Positions 27,149 through 34,627 of a stretch of 64,000 nt of DNA are shown here, piece after piece; the stretch's first letter is position 1; every line of letters begins with the position of its first letter. Source of the DNA: Peptococcaceae bacterium. Its GTDB lineage: Bacteria > Bacillota > Peptococcia > Peptococcales > Peptococcaceae. Made by a program: the position numbers and the translations under genes. The DNA is taken from positions 186,001-250,000 of the forward strand of contig JAFQEO010000035.1 of the NCBI GenBank assembly GCA_017399005.1, written 5' to 3'. The notes beneath the pieces were generated by a model, which was not told the DNA's origin, did no database searches, and saw only the letters and a list, made by a program, of their open reading frames with translations.

Positions 27149-28384
27149 TTAAAATACCTGCATCCAGGCCAGCACCGTACCGACGATGGTCAACAGAAGC
27201 CCTAAAACGGTCAGCATATTGGCAATGTTGTTGGTGCGGGTCTGGTACATTAAATCCAGTTCCGATTCCAGCAGTTCCAGCAGATATTTGATTTTGTCGA
27301 TAATCGGCGTAATCTGCTGACTGTTCAGAATGACCTTCTCCAGCTCGCCCAGTTCGGTCATATCAATGTTTTCCACGCGGTTCAGAGTGGCAATCAGCTC
27401 CCGGCGATAATCTTTGGTGCGCTGGATGTCATCCCGGAAGTTGCCGGTGCGGCTCTGCTGAAACGATGCCTGAAACTCCAGAATGCGATGGGCAATGGTT
27501 TTCATAGCCATAACCAGCTCCACCGCATAGATAATGCCGTGGTTGACACCGGCCACCGCCGGATTTAACGCAAAATACGGATTCATACCGCCGTAATAGG
27601 TGCCGCCAAAACTGGTCTGGTTTTCCCGATAGCGCTTTGCCGCCGGGGAATCAATCAGATTCAGCAGCAGGAAGTTGCTGCCGAAGGTGATAAACTCTAC
27701 AAAATCACGGCTGCTCCAGTCGGGCTGAATGCGCGTCTCGGCCAGTTCGGCAGGGATATGGTTCCAGCCTTCGTCGCCGCTGATAATGCCGTACATGCGA
27801 GGCTTCTCGGTTTTCATAATATACGCAATATCCTCCATCTGCCCGAACCGGTTCAGTTCAATCAGATGGGCCAGCTGACCATGTTCGCCGTAGAAGTTCA
27901 TCTTTTTCAGAAACTGCTGATACATCTCATGTACCGACAGCGACACACCCCATGCATCAAAATGAATCTTTGCGCCATTGCTGTTGCAGTGATGCAGATA
28001 CACCATCTGCGATGTAGGGACATCGCGAAACTGCAGATTAAAGGTCAGTTTGCCGATATTGATTTCCGGGAACGCGGTAAACAGCACCTGCATCTGATGC
28101 ACTGCAGCCTTGTCCATATGCACCGGCTCGTTGCACAAAAGCGCCCGCCAGCATTCAAAGGGCAGCCCGCCGCCGTGCAGAAACTGCTGAACCGTTTTAA
28201 AATCCTGAAAAACCGGCGAATCATCATCTTCCATCCCTGCATACGGGTATTCCTGCTTTATGTTCTGACGCAGCTTTGCCATTCGCTGCTCTGCCTCCGC
28301 TTCCGGAAACAGCGTAAAATAAAGAATATAACTGATTTTGCCGTCAAAGGTAACGTCGTCCCCGTGAATGTTATAAGATGACAT
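27149..28384 (-). CDS. Hypothetical protein with C-terminal membrane anchor
   Basis: 411 residues; GGAAGGGGTGAGG before the ATG. The long soluble part (1-370) includes an aromatic-rich N-terminus (SYILYFTLFPEAE) and a helical region (KVILNSQQITPIIDKIKYLLELLESELDLMYQTRTN), ending in one or two hydrophobic helices (MLTVLGLLLTIVGTVLAWMQ). The helix-then-hairpin end resembles CorA/RMD1-type topology, but the GMN motif is absent, so I do not call it a transporter. About 110 bp upstream of the small membrane protein gene, possibly the same transcript. Confidence 0.7.
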   Translation of the reverse strand: MSSYNIHGDDVTFDGKISYILYFTLFPEAEAEQRMAKLRQNIKQEYPYAGMEDDDSPVFQDFKTVQQFLHGGGLPFECWRALLCNEPVHMDKAAVHQMQVLFTAFPEINIGKLTFNLQFRDVPTSQMVYLHHCNSNGAKIHFDAWGVSLSVHEMYQQFLKKMNFYGEHGQLAHLIELNRFGQMEDIAYIMKTEKPRMYGIISGDEGWNHIPAELAETRIQPDWSSRDFVEFITFGSNFLLLNLIDSPAAKRYRENQTSFGGTYYGGMNPYFALNPAVAGVNHGIIYAVELVMAMKTIAHRILEFQASFQQSRTGNFRDDIQRTKDYRRELIATLNRVENIDMTELGELEKVILNSQQITPIIDKIKYLLELLESELDLMYQTRTNNIANMLTVLGLLLTIVGTVLAWMQVF

Positions 28385-28415
28385 AGCCTCACCCCTTCCT
28401 CTCTTGTTTCCTGTC

Positions 28416-29333
28416 CTATTTTATAAGCATCTCTTTGCGAATCATGGCGACAAACCGGTGAATCGGCTCGCCTGCGTTCTTGCGGTAAACGGCCACATGC
28501 ACCAGCTCCGGCACCACCTGATTCATAAGCCCTTCAAATTTCAGTGCCACATATTTCTTGCTGTTGAAGTAATACTGATACGCCAGCCCGCTCATTAAGG
28601 TAATGGCGCCGGCCTTTTCCATCATGCTGCGGTGAAAGTCGGCGTCGTTGGAACAGATGACATTGTTCATAAAAATGTGTTCCCGCATATCATCCACCGG
28701 AATGATGTTATAAAGCGTCTTTGCCGCCGCCTGGTTAAAATCCAGTTCGGTAATCACCGTTTTTTCGCCGCTGTACTGGCGCCGGTCCATAACGGCCACC
28801 ATATCATCCCGCATCAGCAGTTCCATTTCCAGCGTATCGGGATGCTCGTCCAGCTTTCGCTGAAGCTCTCTGCCGTTAATGGTCATAAGCCCGATATCAC
28901 TGATACCGCTGCGGACATTCTGCAGCACATCATCCACATTTGAAAAGGATACCACATTCACCTGTACATCTACCTGCTGTGCATGCAGTTTTGCAATCAG
29001 ATTGGGCAGCACCAGATTGGTTACCGAAGAGGTAGAGCTAATCTGCATACTGATTTTTTCTGTATCCAGAGGAATCTGACTGTTCCGGATTTCCTGCCGC
29101 AGATAGGCCTCCTCATCCAGCACAAGCTGGGCAAATTTCAGCACTTTCTCGCCCATAGGCGTTAAACGCACCCCCACATTGGTGCGCACCAGAATATCCA
29201 CACCCAGTTCCTTCTCCAGCTGTTTGATACTTTTACTCACAGCCTGCTGTGTTGCATACATCCGCTGTGCCGTTCCGGTGATGGAACCGGTCTGTGCAAT
29301 ATCCACCAGGCATTTCAACTGTTCCAGCCGCAT
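28416..29333 (-). CDS. LysR-family transcriptional regulator (copy 1)
   Basis: 305 residues. N-terminal winged helix MRLEQLKCLVDIAQTGSITG with QQAVSKSIKQLEKELG, then a periplasmic-binding-like effector domain (about 90-300). The ATG at 29333 has GGGGG upstream; a longer frame exists. Paralogue of the LysR gene at 34628-35524, with shared features such as AYQYYFNSKKYVAL/SYQYFFNTRKYIAL. It lies downstream of and codirectional with a phosphodiesterase gene, the same arrangement as the other copy, suggesting it regulates that gene. Effector unknown. Confidence 0.92.
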   Translation of the reverse strand: MRLEQLKCLVDIAQTGSITGTAQRMYATQQAVSKSIKQLEKELGVDILVRTNVGVRLTPMGEKVLKFAQLVLDEEAYLRQEIRNSQIPLDTEKISMQISSTSSVTNLVLPNLIAKLHAQQVDVQVNVVSFSNVDDVLQNVRSGISDIGLMTINGRELQRKLDEHPDTLEMELLMRDDMVAVMDRRQYSGEKTVITELDFNQAAAKTLYNIIPVDDMREHIFMNNVICSNDADFHRSMMEKAGAITLMSGLAYQYYFNSKKYVALKFEGLMNQVVPELVHVAVYRKNAGEPIHRFVAMIRKEMLIK

Positions 29334-29457
29334 AGCAGCCCCCGCTTTCCTGAACGATACTCTATCAAAACACGAACAAAACATTAACAAAACACTAACT
29401 GCACTTCCATAATACTTCTATATTAATAGGAATGGGTGAAGATAGCAAGCAGTTTTA

Positions 29458-29490
29458 CAAAAAAACGGGAAGTGCAGATGCACTTCCCGT
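29458..29490 (-). terminator. Terminator of phosphodiesterase gene 1
   Basis: 11-bp stem ACGGGAAGTGC / GCACTTCCCGT, 4-nt loop, followed by seven T on the minus strand. Closely resembles the terminator of the paralogous gene (35652-35679). Confidence 0.9.
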
Positions 29491-29543
29491 ACAATACGCA
29501 ACCATTTCGTCTGCATGGAGGCAGACAGTGGTTCTGTTATGAA

Positions 29544-31631
29544 TTACAGGCTTTCGGTCAGAATCTGATAAGCAGGTGCGCCTTCACATTCTGCAGGGAT
29601 TTCAACACCCAGCAGTACCGCAGCGGTTGGAGCGATATCCACTTCACGGATGTAGCCTTTAATCTGGTAGTTTTCTTTAACACCAGGGCCAGCTGCCACC
29701 AGGATTGGGGATACAGATGTATCGTTATGACCCTGTGCGGTAGACATGGATTCACCGTGGTCGAAGTTGTAGCTTTCGTGCAGCATGAATACGATATCTG
29801 CTGCCAGTTCGCCGCCCATACCCAGTAATACAGCATCTTTGTTGTGCAGAGCCAGTGCTACGATACGTTTACCGGTTTTTGCATCTTTGTAGCCGTACAG
29901 GTCGGTGATAATCTGTTCTTCCAGTTCGTATTTATCGGCAGGGTCTACGATACCGTGTTTGTCACGGCCTTTCAGGTTCACGTAGATGGAGTTGGAACGG
30001 GTCTGGATTGCTCTTGTTTTGCTCCAGTCGATTTCGTTGATTTCGTTGCCGTTTTCATCTTTTTTCAGAACGGTATAGCCCAGACGTTTCATAACACCAA
30101 CGTTAACCGATTCGTTGGAACCGATTTCCTGATGGTCATGTTCCGGACAAATCAGAGCGTGGTCACTTGTTACGATAATGGTCCAGCCTTTATCGATGTA
30201 TGGCAGGAAGGAACCGATGTAATCATCGCTCCATTTGTAGGTGTTTTCATGCCATGCACGAACAACGCTTTCGTCAACTTTGGATGTTTCACGGTTTTTC
30301 AGATATTTCATGTATGCATGGCCAGCCAGGTCAGGACCGTGGAAGTGGCTGAAGATTACTTCTACGCCTTCTTCGTCCATCATGTACTGCATAGCGTCAG
30401 CCTGCCATTTTGCGGACTGTGCCCACTGTTCCTGCGCACATTTGATAATCAGGTCTTCATCCTGGCATGCAGCCATGGATGTTGCTGGTGGAGGGCCGAA
30501 ACGTTCCATAACTTTGTCAAAGATCCATCTTGGGCACCAGCAGTCGCTGTTTTCACAGTTAACTGCACAGCCTGCCCACAGACGAACATAGGAACCGTCT
30601 TCACGGATTTCCAGAGCGCGCATGTTACGAACAACTTTTACGATGTTGCCTTTGTTGTCCGGCATGATGTCCGGGCAGTTTGGTGTGTATACATCGTTTT
30701 CCAGAACAAATAATGGTTCCGGCTGTTCTTTTGCAGCGTATACAGCGATTCTGTCGTATTTGCCTTCTTCGTTTTTCAGAATCAGAGCATATTTTTTCAC
30801 ATGGCCCCATTTGTAGTAAATGGTGAATTCTTTTGCGCCTTCCGGAGCATTTGCCCAGCCTTCAGGCTCGGTGATTGGGGACATGGATAAGTGACATGGC
30901 CAGTCAGCCAGTTCGTCCATGTTTGCGCCTTCGTATGCGATGGAGTTACGGATAGAGAATAAACCTGGTTCGTAGCCCTGGAATACCAGACCATCCAGAT
31001 ATTCGTTTTCGTAGAATTCTTTAATACGAGGGTCTTTAATATCCATTACCATTGCGCGTTTTGGCGCTTTCTGTTCGGTAATGTCGCCGTCAATGTGGCT
31101 GCCCTGTGCCGCATAGCCGCGGAAACCGCCTGTAGAGGTTTTGGTTGTAGCGATTACTACGAATTCTTCGTCCACTTTATGGGTACTGTTGCCCAGAGCA
31201 CCTGGAGAGGTACCGTCAACTACCATCAGGTTTGGATCATCGCTGGTTGGAGGCCATGCGCCGCCCGGCCAGTGCCATACCAGAGTTTTTTTGCCTGCAG
31301 CAACGGTGCAGTTCCACAGTGGTTCCGCTTTCAGGAATTTGCTCATGAATGCTTCCTGAGTCATATCCAGTTCACCTGGAACCTGCAGGTTGTAGTCGAT
31401 AATCCCGTGTGTCATTGGGTAGCAGCCTGTTGCCAGTGTTGCCCACAGTGGAGGTGTGATGGTTGGCATTGCGCCTAACAGCACCAGGTCTTCACGTGCG
31501 GAACCCATTTCAATCATTTTTTTCAGATTCGGCATTTTTCCTGCATCTACCATTGCTTTGGAAAAACGAGGGTCCATACCGTCCAGACCCAGAATCAGCA
31601 GTTTGTTGGTTAAGCCTTTACTTCTTAACAT
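29544..31631 (-). CDS. Alkaline phosphatase superfamily phosphodiesterase/nucleotide pyrophosphatase (copy 1)
   Basis: 695 residues from MLRSKGLTNKLLILGLDG (ATG 31631; AAGGATG upstream). Superfamily metal and nucleophile sites are visible: GLDGMDP, Thr in TITPPLWATLATG, HFHGPDLAGHAY, SDHAL and DHGES. No signal peptide or membrane segment, so cytoplasmic. The family (PF01663) hydrolyses phosphodiesters or related esters; the substrate here is unknown. A paralogue lies at 35745-37844 with the same start motif MLRSKGL and the same ending type (CEGAPAYQI). Each is followed by a LysR gene. Confidence 0.9.
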   Translation of the reverse strand: MLRSKGLTNKLLILGLDGMDPRFSKAMVDAGKMPNLKKMIEMGSAREDLVLLGAMPTITPPLWATLATGCYPMTHGIIDYNLQVPGELDMTQEAFMSKFLKAEPLWNCTVAAGKKTLVWHWPGGAWPPTSDDPNLMVVDGTSPGALGNSTHKVDEEFVVIATTKTSTGGFRGYAAQGSHIDGDITEQKAPKRAMVMDIKDPRIKEFYENEYLDGLVFQGYEPGLFSIRNSIAYEGANMDELADWPCHLSMSPITEPEGWANAPEGAKEFTIYYKWGHVKKYALILKNEEGKYDRIAVYAAKEQPEPLFVLENDVYTPNCPDIMPDNKGNIVKVVRNMRALEIREDGSYVRLWAGCAVNCENSDCWCPRWIFDKVMERFGPPPATSMAACQDEDLIIKCAQEQWAQSAKWQADAMQYMMDEEGVEVIFSHFHGPDLAGHAYMKYLKNRETSKVDESVVRAWHENTYKWSDDYIGSFLPYIDKGWTIIVTSDHALICPEHDHQEIGSNESVNVGVMKRLGYTVLKKDENGNEINEIDWSKTRAIQTRSNSIYVNLKGRDKHGIVDPADKYELEEQIITDLYGYKDAKTGKRIVALALHNKDAVLLGMGGELAADIVFMLHESYNFDHGESMSTAQGHNDTSVSPILVAAGPGVKENYQIKGYIREVDIAPTAAVLLGVEIPAECEGAPAYQILTESL

Positions 31632-31889
31632 TCTAATCATCCTTTCTTTAATATGTGAATTAAATGAATGTATAGATTGCCCTATGGTTATATTATAGCG
31701 AATCATTCAAAAAATTGAAAACAACCATATTTCTTGCCCTATTCGGTTTTGCCACAACACAAAGTTGTGACGATTCGCTTTGCTACAACAAAAAACAACA
31801 GGCATTTGTTCGGCACCGGTTCCAGTTCCGGCCTTTCCAGTATGCCTGCCGGCTTCCTTTATTTTTTTCAGATTTCCCCAATTCCTGTA

Positions 31890-31918
31890 TTCACAATCCG
31901 TATGTAATCTGCTATAAT
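31890..31918 (+). promoter_or_regulatory. Promoter of the 53-aa protein gene
   Basis: TTCACA (31890-31895), 17-bp spacer, TATAAT (31913-31918), 35 bp before the start codon. Confidence 0.65.
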
Positions 31919-31952
31919 ATTGCAAAGAATGACTTTGAGGAGGCATATAACG

Positions 31953-32114
31953 ATGGCAGAAAACAATCGTAATGATAGCAACTTTATTTTATCCACAGAC
32001 TTAAAACCAGGCTATGATACTGCAGAACCAACTCAGACCAAGAAAGACAAATACATCAAAATTGGTATTGCAGTAGGTGCTATTGCACTGTTCCTGCTTC
32101 TGGTAATTTTATAA
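31953..32114 (+). CDS. Small tail-anchored-type membrane protein
   Basis: 53 residues; GAGGAGG nine bases before the ATG and a clear promoter make it a real gene. Polar N-terminal half (MAENNRNDSNFILSTDLKPG), then Lys-rich stretch and a C-terminal hydrophobic helix (IGIAVGAIALFLLLVIL) ending at the stop. No family recognised. It stands alone on the plus strand between minus-strand genes and has its own terminator. Confidence 0.75.
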   Translation: MAENNRNDSNFILSTDLKPGYDTAEPTQTKKDKYIKIGIAVGAIALFLLLVIL

Positions 32115-32151
32115 TTCCTGATACCAGTCCGATTCATCAGGCATAACACAG

Positions 32152-32174
32152 ACGCCCAGCTATACGCCGGGCGT
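32152..32174. terminator. Bidirectional terminator
   Basis: ACGCCC / GGGCGT stem between the convergent small membrane protein and amidase genes. Confidence 0.6.
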
Positions 32175-32197
32175 TATTCATTTTACGGAACTTCCGC

Positions 32198-32731
32198 TTA
32201 CGGAACATCCACAATCCGTATCTGCTTTGTGGCGGCATCGTAGGCCACCTCAAACCCCAGACTGACTGCAAACTGCCTGAGATGCACAAAATTGGCGCCC
32301 TCCAGCAACACACTGCGGCAGGTATGGCTCTTTAACCCTCTGGTGTTCACCGCCAGATATTTGCTCACATTGTTATCAAACAGCTGCGCCATCTCCACCG
32401 ATGCTTTTGTATGCTCCCACGGCTCCAGCTGATAATACACCTCAAAGCCTGTGCCGCCGCCCGCATTGGTATGCACAGCAACGGCAAAGTCCGGATTGTA
32501 CGCATTGCACTCCGCAATCTCCTCTTTTAAACGGTCTTCCTCATCCGCCGAGCGGGACAGTTTCACCTGCACCCCGTGACGGCGCAAATCACGCTGCATT
32601 AAAAGCGCAATAGATAAATTGATGCCCGCCTCCGTTAAACCCAGCGCTTTGTTCACCGTACCCGGGTCGGGCCCGCCGTGCCCCACCGCAATAAAGATCC
32701 GTAACGGCTGTTTTATATAATCACGTGCCAT
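32198..32731 (-). CDS. N-acetylmuramoyl-L-alanine amidase (Amidase_3 type)
   Basis: 177 residues. Zn-amidase motifs: AVGHGGPDPGT (first His), a Glu in LGLTEAGINL, and AVAVHTNAGGGTGFEVYY (second His plus). The C-terminal 40 residues (NFVHLRQFAVSLGFEVAYD) look like a copper-amine-oxidase-N-type stalk repeat seen on cell-wall proteins. No signal peptide. It cuts the lactyl-peptide bond of peptidoglycan. Downstream of a holin-like gene, a lysis-cassette order. TGAGG precedes the ATG. Confidence 0.88.
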   Translation of the reverse strand: MARDYIKQPLRIFIAVGHGGPDPGTVNKALGLTEAGINLSIALLMQRDLRRHGVQVKLSRSADEEDRLKEEIAECNAYNPDFAVAVHTNAGGGTGFEVYYQLEPWEHTKASVEMAQLFDNNVSKYLAVNTRGLKSHTCRSVLLEGANFVHLRQFAVSLGFEVAYDAATKQIRIVDVP

Positions 32732-32771
32732 TGAGTAACCTCACTCCTCACATTATCATAACATTATCATC

Positions 32772-32951
32772 ATGCCAGGAAGCACAGAACGTGTGGACCG
32801 CCTTCTGCATACCCGACCAGAAAGGCGTCGGGCACGATGGACATTGCCGAAGATTGTTCATAGCGTGGAAGACAAAGTCTTACAAAGCCGAACAATCGAG
32901 AAAATGTCCAGCATTAAACAGAAAAGGGAACACGTCTGTCCTTCCTGGCAT
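32772..32951. repeat. 180-bp multibranched foldback element
   Basis: Outer 11-bp arms ATGCCAGGAAG (32772-32782) and CTTCCTGGCAT (32941-32951); inner pairs ACGTGT/ACACGT (32789-32794, 32930-32935) and CCTTCTG/CAGAAAAGG; side hairpin CCCGAC/GTCGGG (32812-32832); central arm GGACATT/AATGTCC and GATTGTTC/GAACAATC capped by AAGAC-AAA-GTCTT (32869-32881). It fills the gap between holin and amidase. It may be a structured RNA, a MITE or a regulatory foldback; nothing coding is seen in it. Confidence 0.7.
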
Positions 32952-32954
32952 AGA

Positions 32955-33140
32955 CTAATGATTCTCGCCCCACCATACCCAGAGTGACGACAGAATCGTC
33001 AGCAAAGCGGACAGGAACTCACTTAACTCCTCCTCGGATATCGGCAGAATGCTGTAGCCGAATACCAGAAGCAGCTGGTTCAGCAATGCCAGAAACAGCA
33101 CCGCTGTACGAACCAGCACGGCAATCTGCTCTTTGGTCAT
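32955..33140 (-). CDS. Holin-like small membrane protein
   Basis: 61 residues; two hydrophobic helices (about 8-30 and 43-57) separated by an acidic turn (ISEEELSEF) and ending WVWWGENH, the pattern of SPP1-type phage holins. GAAAGGGATGATGCTCG precedes the ATG. Together with the downstream amidase it resembles a lysis cassette, and DUF2922/DUF1659 genes precede it. Confidence 0.78.
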   Translation of the reverse strand: MTKEQIAVLVRTAVLFLALLNQLLLVFGYSILPISEEELSEFLSALLTILSSLWVWWGENH

Positions 33141-33176
33141 CGAGCATCATCCCTTTCCTGCATATTATGTTATGCA

Positions 33177-33404
33177 CTAAAACAGCGTTCTGTCGCTGAT
33201 GGTACGCACATAGGCAGCCTCCGCCACCGATAACAGGTTCCCCGCTTTATCGCCAAACACATTTTTGCTGATGATGGTATCCGCCGCAGTGGACACCTCC
33301 TCCGCTGTTACATCCTCACGCACCGGCATAGAGTGGGATACATTGGTATCACCCTCGGTACTGTATTTTACATATAATTTACGGCTTGTTACTGTTTCAG
33401 ACAT
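33177..33404 (-). CDS. DUF2922 domain protein
   Basis: 75 residues: SRKLYVKYSTEGDTNVSHSM and VSTAADTIISKNVFG match the DUF2922 pattern. Function unknown. It is 16 bp behind the DUF1659 gene; the pair commonly occurs together in Bacillota. Confidence 0.85.
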   Translation of the reverse strand: MSETVTSRKLYVKYSTEGDTNVSHSMPVREDVTAEEVSTAADTIISKNVFGDKAGNLLSVAEAAYVRTISDRTLF

Positions 33405-33420
33405 CTTCTATTCTCCTCTC

Positions 33421-33618
33421 TTACACACTTAATACTCTTGTTTCCACCACACGCATTTCACTCATCGGGTTCTCCATTAACCCCGCATACAGATTCAGGC
33501 ATTCCGCCACATCGGCATCCTGCGCCTCCGGGTTTACATTCTGGAAGGTGGTGGTGCTTTTCTTCTCCTCGCTGTCGGTTGTGATAACCTGTGCTTTCAC
33601 TGCATTTGTAACTGCCAT
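33421..33618 (-). CDS. DUF1659 domain protein
   Basis: 65 residues with the DUF1659 pattern (KKSTTTFQNVNPEAQDADV; LYAGLMENPMSEMRVVETRV). Unknown function. First gene of DUF1659-DUF2922-holin-amidase. GGAGA upstream of the ATG. Confidence 0.85.
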   Translation of the reverse strand: MAVTNAVKAQVITTDSEEKKSTTTFQNVNPEAQDADVAECLNLYAGLMENPMSEMRVVETRVLSV

Positions 33619-33743
33619 AACAATTCATTCTCCTTTTCACTGATACTGGTACTACATTGGTATAATCATGATTATGTACTGCGTCAGCCGGCCTCGCTGA
33701 CAGTGCATATGATACCGCAGATTGTGAAAATCAGCAAAATCAC

Positions 33744-33829
33744 TATCCTGCAAAAACGTGCAGGATATCAGTACAAAGCTGCAGGATATCGCAAACATCC
33801 TGCAGGATAACGACGGTTTCTGCAGGATA
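33744..33829. repeat. Iteron-like array of TGCAGGATA
   Basis: Direct copies of TGCAGGATA at 33759, 33780, 33801 and 33821 (spacing 21, 21, 20 bp, i.e. two helical turns) and one inverted copy at 33744-33752. Lies between the DUF1659 gene and the toxin transcript terminator. Looks like a protein-binding array. Confidence 0.7.
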
Positions 33830-33856
33830 ACGGAAACTTGAAAAACATGCCGCATA

Positions 33857-33884
33857 CAAAAAAACACCCGCCGTCCGGCAGGTG
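33857..33884 (-). terminator. Terminator of the toxin mRNA
   Basis: On the minus-strand RNA CACCTGCC-GGAC-GGCGGGTG (one G-U pair) followed by seven T. Ends the transcript started at the toxin promoter, giving an RNA of about 325 nt. Confidence 0.75.
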
Positions 33885-33939
33885 CTGTTCCAGTAAATCG
33901 CTTAAGCTATGTGTATTTTAATTTGTTTTGCATGTGTGG

Positions 33940-33969
33940 TTGACAGAATAAAGAACCTTATGGTATCAT
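33940..33969 (+). promoter_or_regulatory. Promoter of antitoxin RNA
   Basis: TTGACA (33940-33945), 18-bp spacer, TATCAT (33964-33969) on the plus strand. Confidence 0.6.
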
Positions 33970-33975
33970 ATACTT

Positions 33976-34053
33976 AACAAATGGAGTTGCCGCTTTTGGC
34001 GAGGCGGTCAGTCCATAATTGGTGCTAAGCCGTCCTTACCGGGCGGCATTTTT
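33976..34053 (+). ncRNA. Candidate antisense antitoxin RNA (about 78 nt)
   Basis: Starts a few bases after a plus-strand promoter and ends in an intrinsic terminator: GCCGTCC-ttacc-GGGCGGC (34029-34047) plus a T-run. There is no reading frame with a ribosome site. It is fully complementary to the 3' part of the toxin mRNA, covering its stop codon. Its 5' part (GGAGTTGCCGCTTTTGGCG) resembles the toxin mRNA leader (AGAGTTGCCGTTTGGCGG), so the two RNAs share a similar hairpin. Layout matches TxpA/RatA and BsrG/SR4 systems. Confidence 0.7.
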
Positions 34054-34129
34054 ACTTTCTGTTTATCAACAGAGAAGCTAAGCCTAGTAACACCAGACAG
34101 AATGTTAATAACTCCATCCATGTAACCAT
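34052..34129 (-). CDS. Type I toxin, holin-like small hydrophobic peptide
   Basis: 25 residues, starting MVTWMELL and ending INRK, with one hydrophobic helix and a basic C-terminus. GGGGGTGATG is placed eight bases before the ATG (an in-frame ATG two codons upstream is possible). This matches the 'putative holin-like toxin' (TxpA/BsrG-type) family: a short membrane peptide that depolarises the membrane when unchecked. Its promoter is at 34188-34216, and the convergent small RNA covers its 3' end. It is too short for usual gene callers. Confidence 0.75.
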   Translation of the reverse strand: MVTWMELLTFCLVLLGLASLLINRK

Positions 34130-34187
34130 AGGCATCACCCCCTTACTCAAGAGAGTGACCAACCGCCAAACGGCAACTCTAAAACAA

Positions 34188-34216
34188 ATTATAACATGCG
34201 AACAAACATTCTGCAA
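34188..34216 (-). promoter_or_regulatory. Toxin promoter
   Basis: Minus strand TTGCAG (34216-34211), 17-bp spacer, TATAAT (34193-34188), giving a leader of about 50 nt with a GCCGtttGGC hairpin. Confidence 0.7.
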
Positions 34217-34259
34217 GTAATATCTGTAAATTTAGAATATTATTTCCTGTTCGGATACA

Positions 34260-34295
34260 AAAAAAGCAGCGGACCCCCATCCGCTGCTTTTTTCT
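34260..34295. terminator. Bidirectional terminator-like hairpin
   Basis: AAAAAAAGCAGCGGA-cccccaTCCGCTGCTTTTTT, near-perfect and flanked by A- and T-runs. No gene ends close by. It separates the toxin locus from the repeat copy at 34333. Confidence 0.75.
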
Positions 34296-34332
34296 TTGTT
34301 TGTTCATCGCCACACATGGAAACTTTGAACAT

Positions 34333-34450
34333 GTTTGTGTTATGAATCCCTCCGGGGGCTGCGTCCGTTTTTCTATCGTCGGTCTGTTTTATCCGGTTTT
34401 TATTTGTGTTCCTGCTTCTGCCCGATGAGCGTGCCGCTCAGCTTTTGTGT
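34333..34450. repeat. 118-bp repeat, copy 1
   Basis: Aligns to 62466-62583 in the same orientation with one mismatch (117 of 118 by hand). In copy 2 the last 51 bp encode the C-terminus of the gene at 62533-63021; here that gene is absent, so this copy is an orphan 3' gene end plus downstream DNA. Confidence 0.9.
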
Positions 34451-34481
34451 TTTCTATTTTATACAATAGATTCGGCGCAAT

Positions 34482-34510
34482 CGTCTCAATATTGAGACGG
34501 TTGCATGCAA
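34482..34510. promoter_or_regulatory. Perfect palindromes, possible operator
   Basis: 18-bp perfect palindrome CGTCTCAATATTGAGACG (34482-34499) followed at once by TTGCATGCAA (34501-34510). Lies in a 500-bp gene-free stretch (34130-34627) whose other content is the toxin promoter, a terminator, the 118-bp repeat and the LysR terminator. Confidence 0.45.
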
Positions 34511-34539
34511 TCAAATAGACGATAAATAGCTTAACAGAG

Positions 34540-34583
34540 CAAAAAACGGGGAACCGCTGTCCTGCCGGATAACGATTCCCCGT
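34540..34583 (-). terminator. Terminator of LysR copy 2
   Basis: ACGGGGAA / TTCCCCGT stem (34546-34553 with 34576-34583), followed by six T on the minus strand. Confidence 0.65.
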
Positions 34584-34627
34584 AATGAATATACGCTATT
34601 TTAATATAATGTGATTTCGCTGTATGA

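Noticed and set aside
33744-33829. CRISPR-like short repeats
   Set aside because: Repeats are 9 bp with about 12-bp spacers and no cas genes; better described as iterons.
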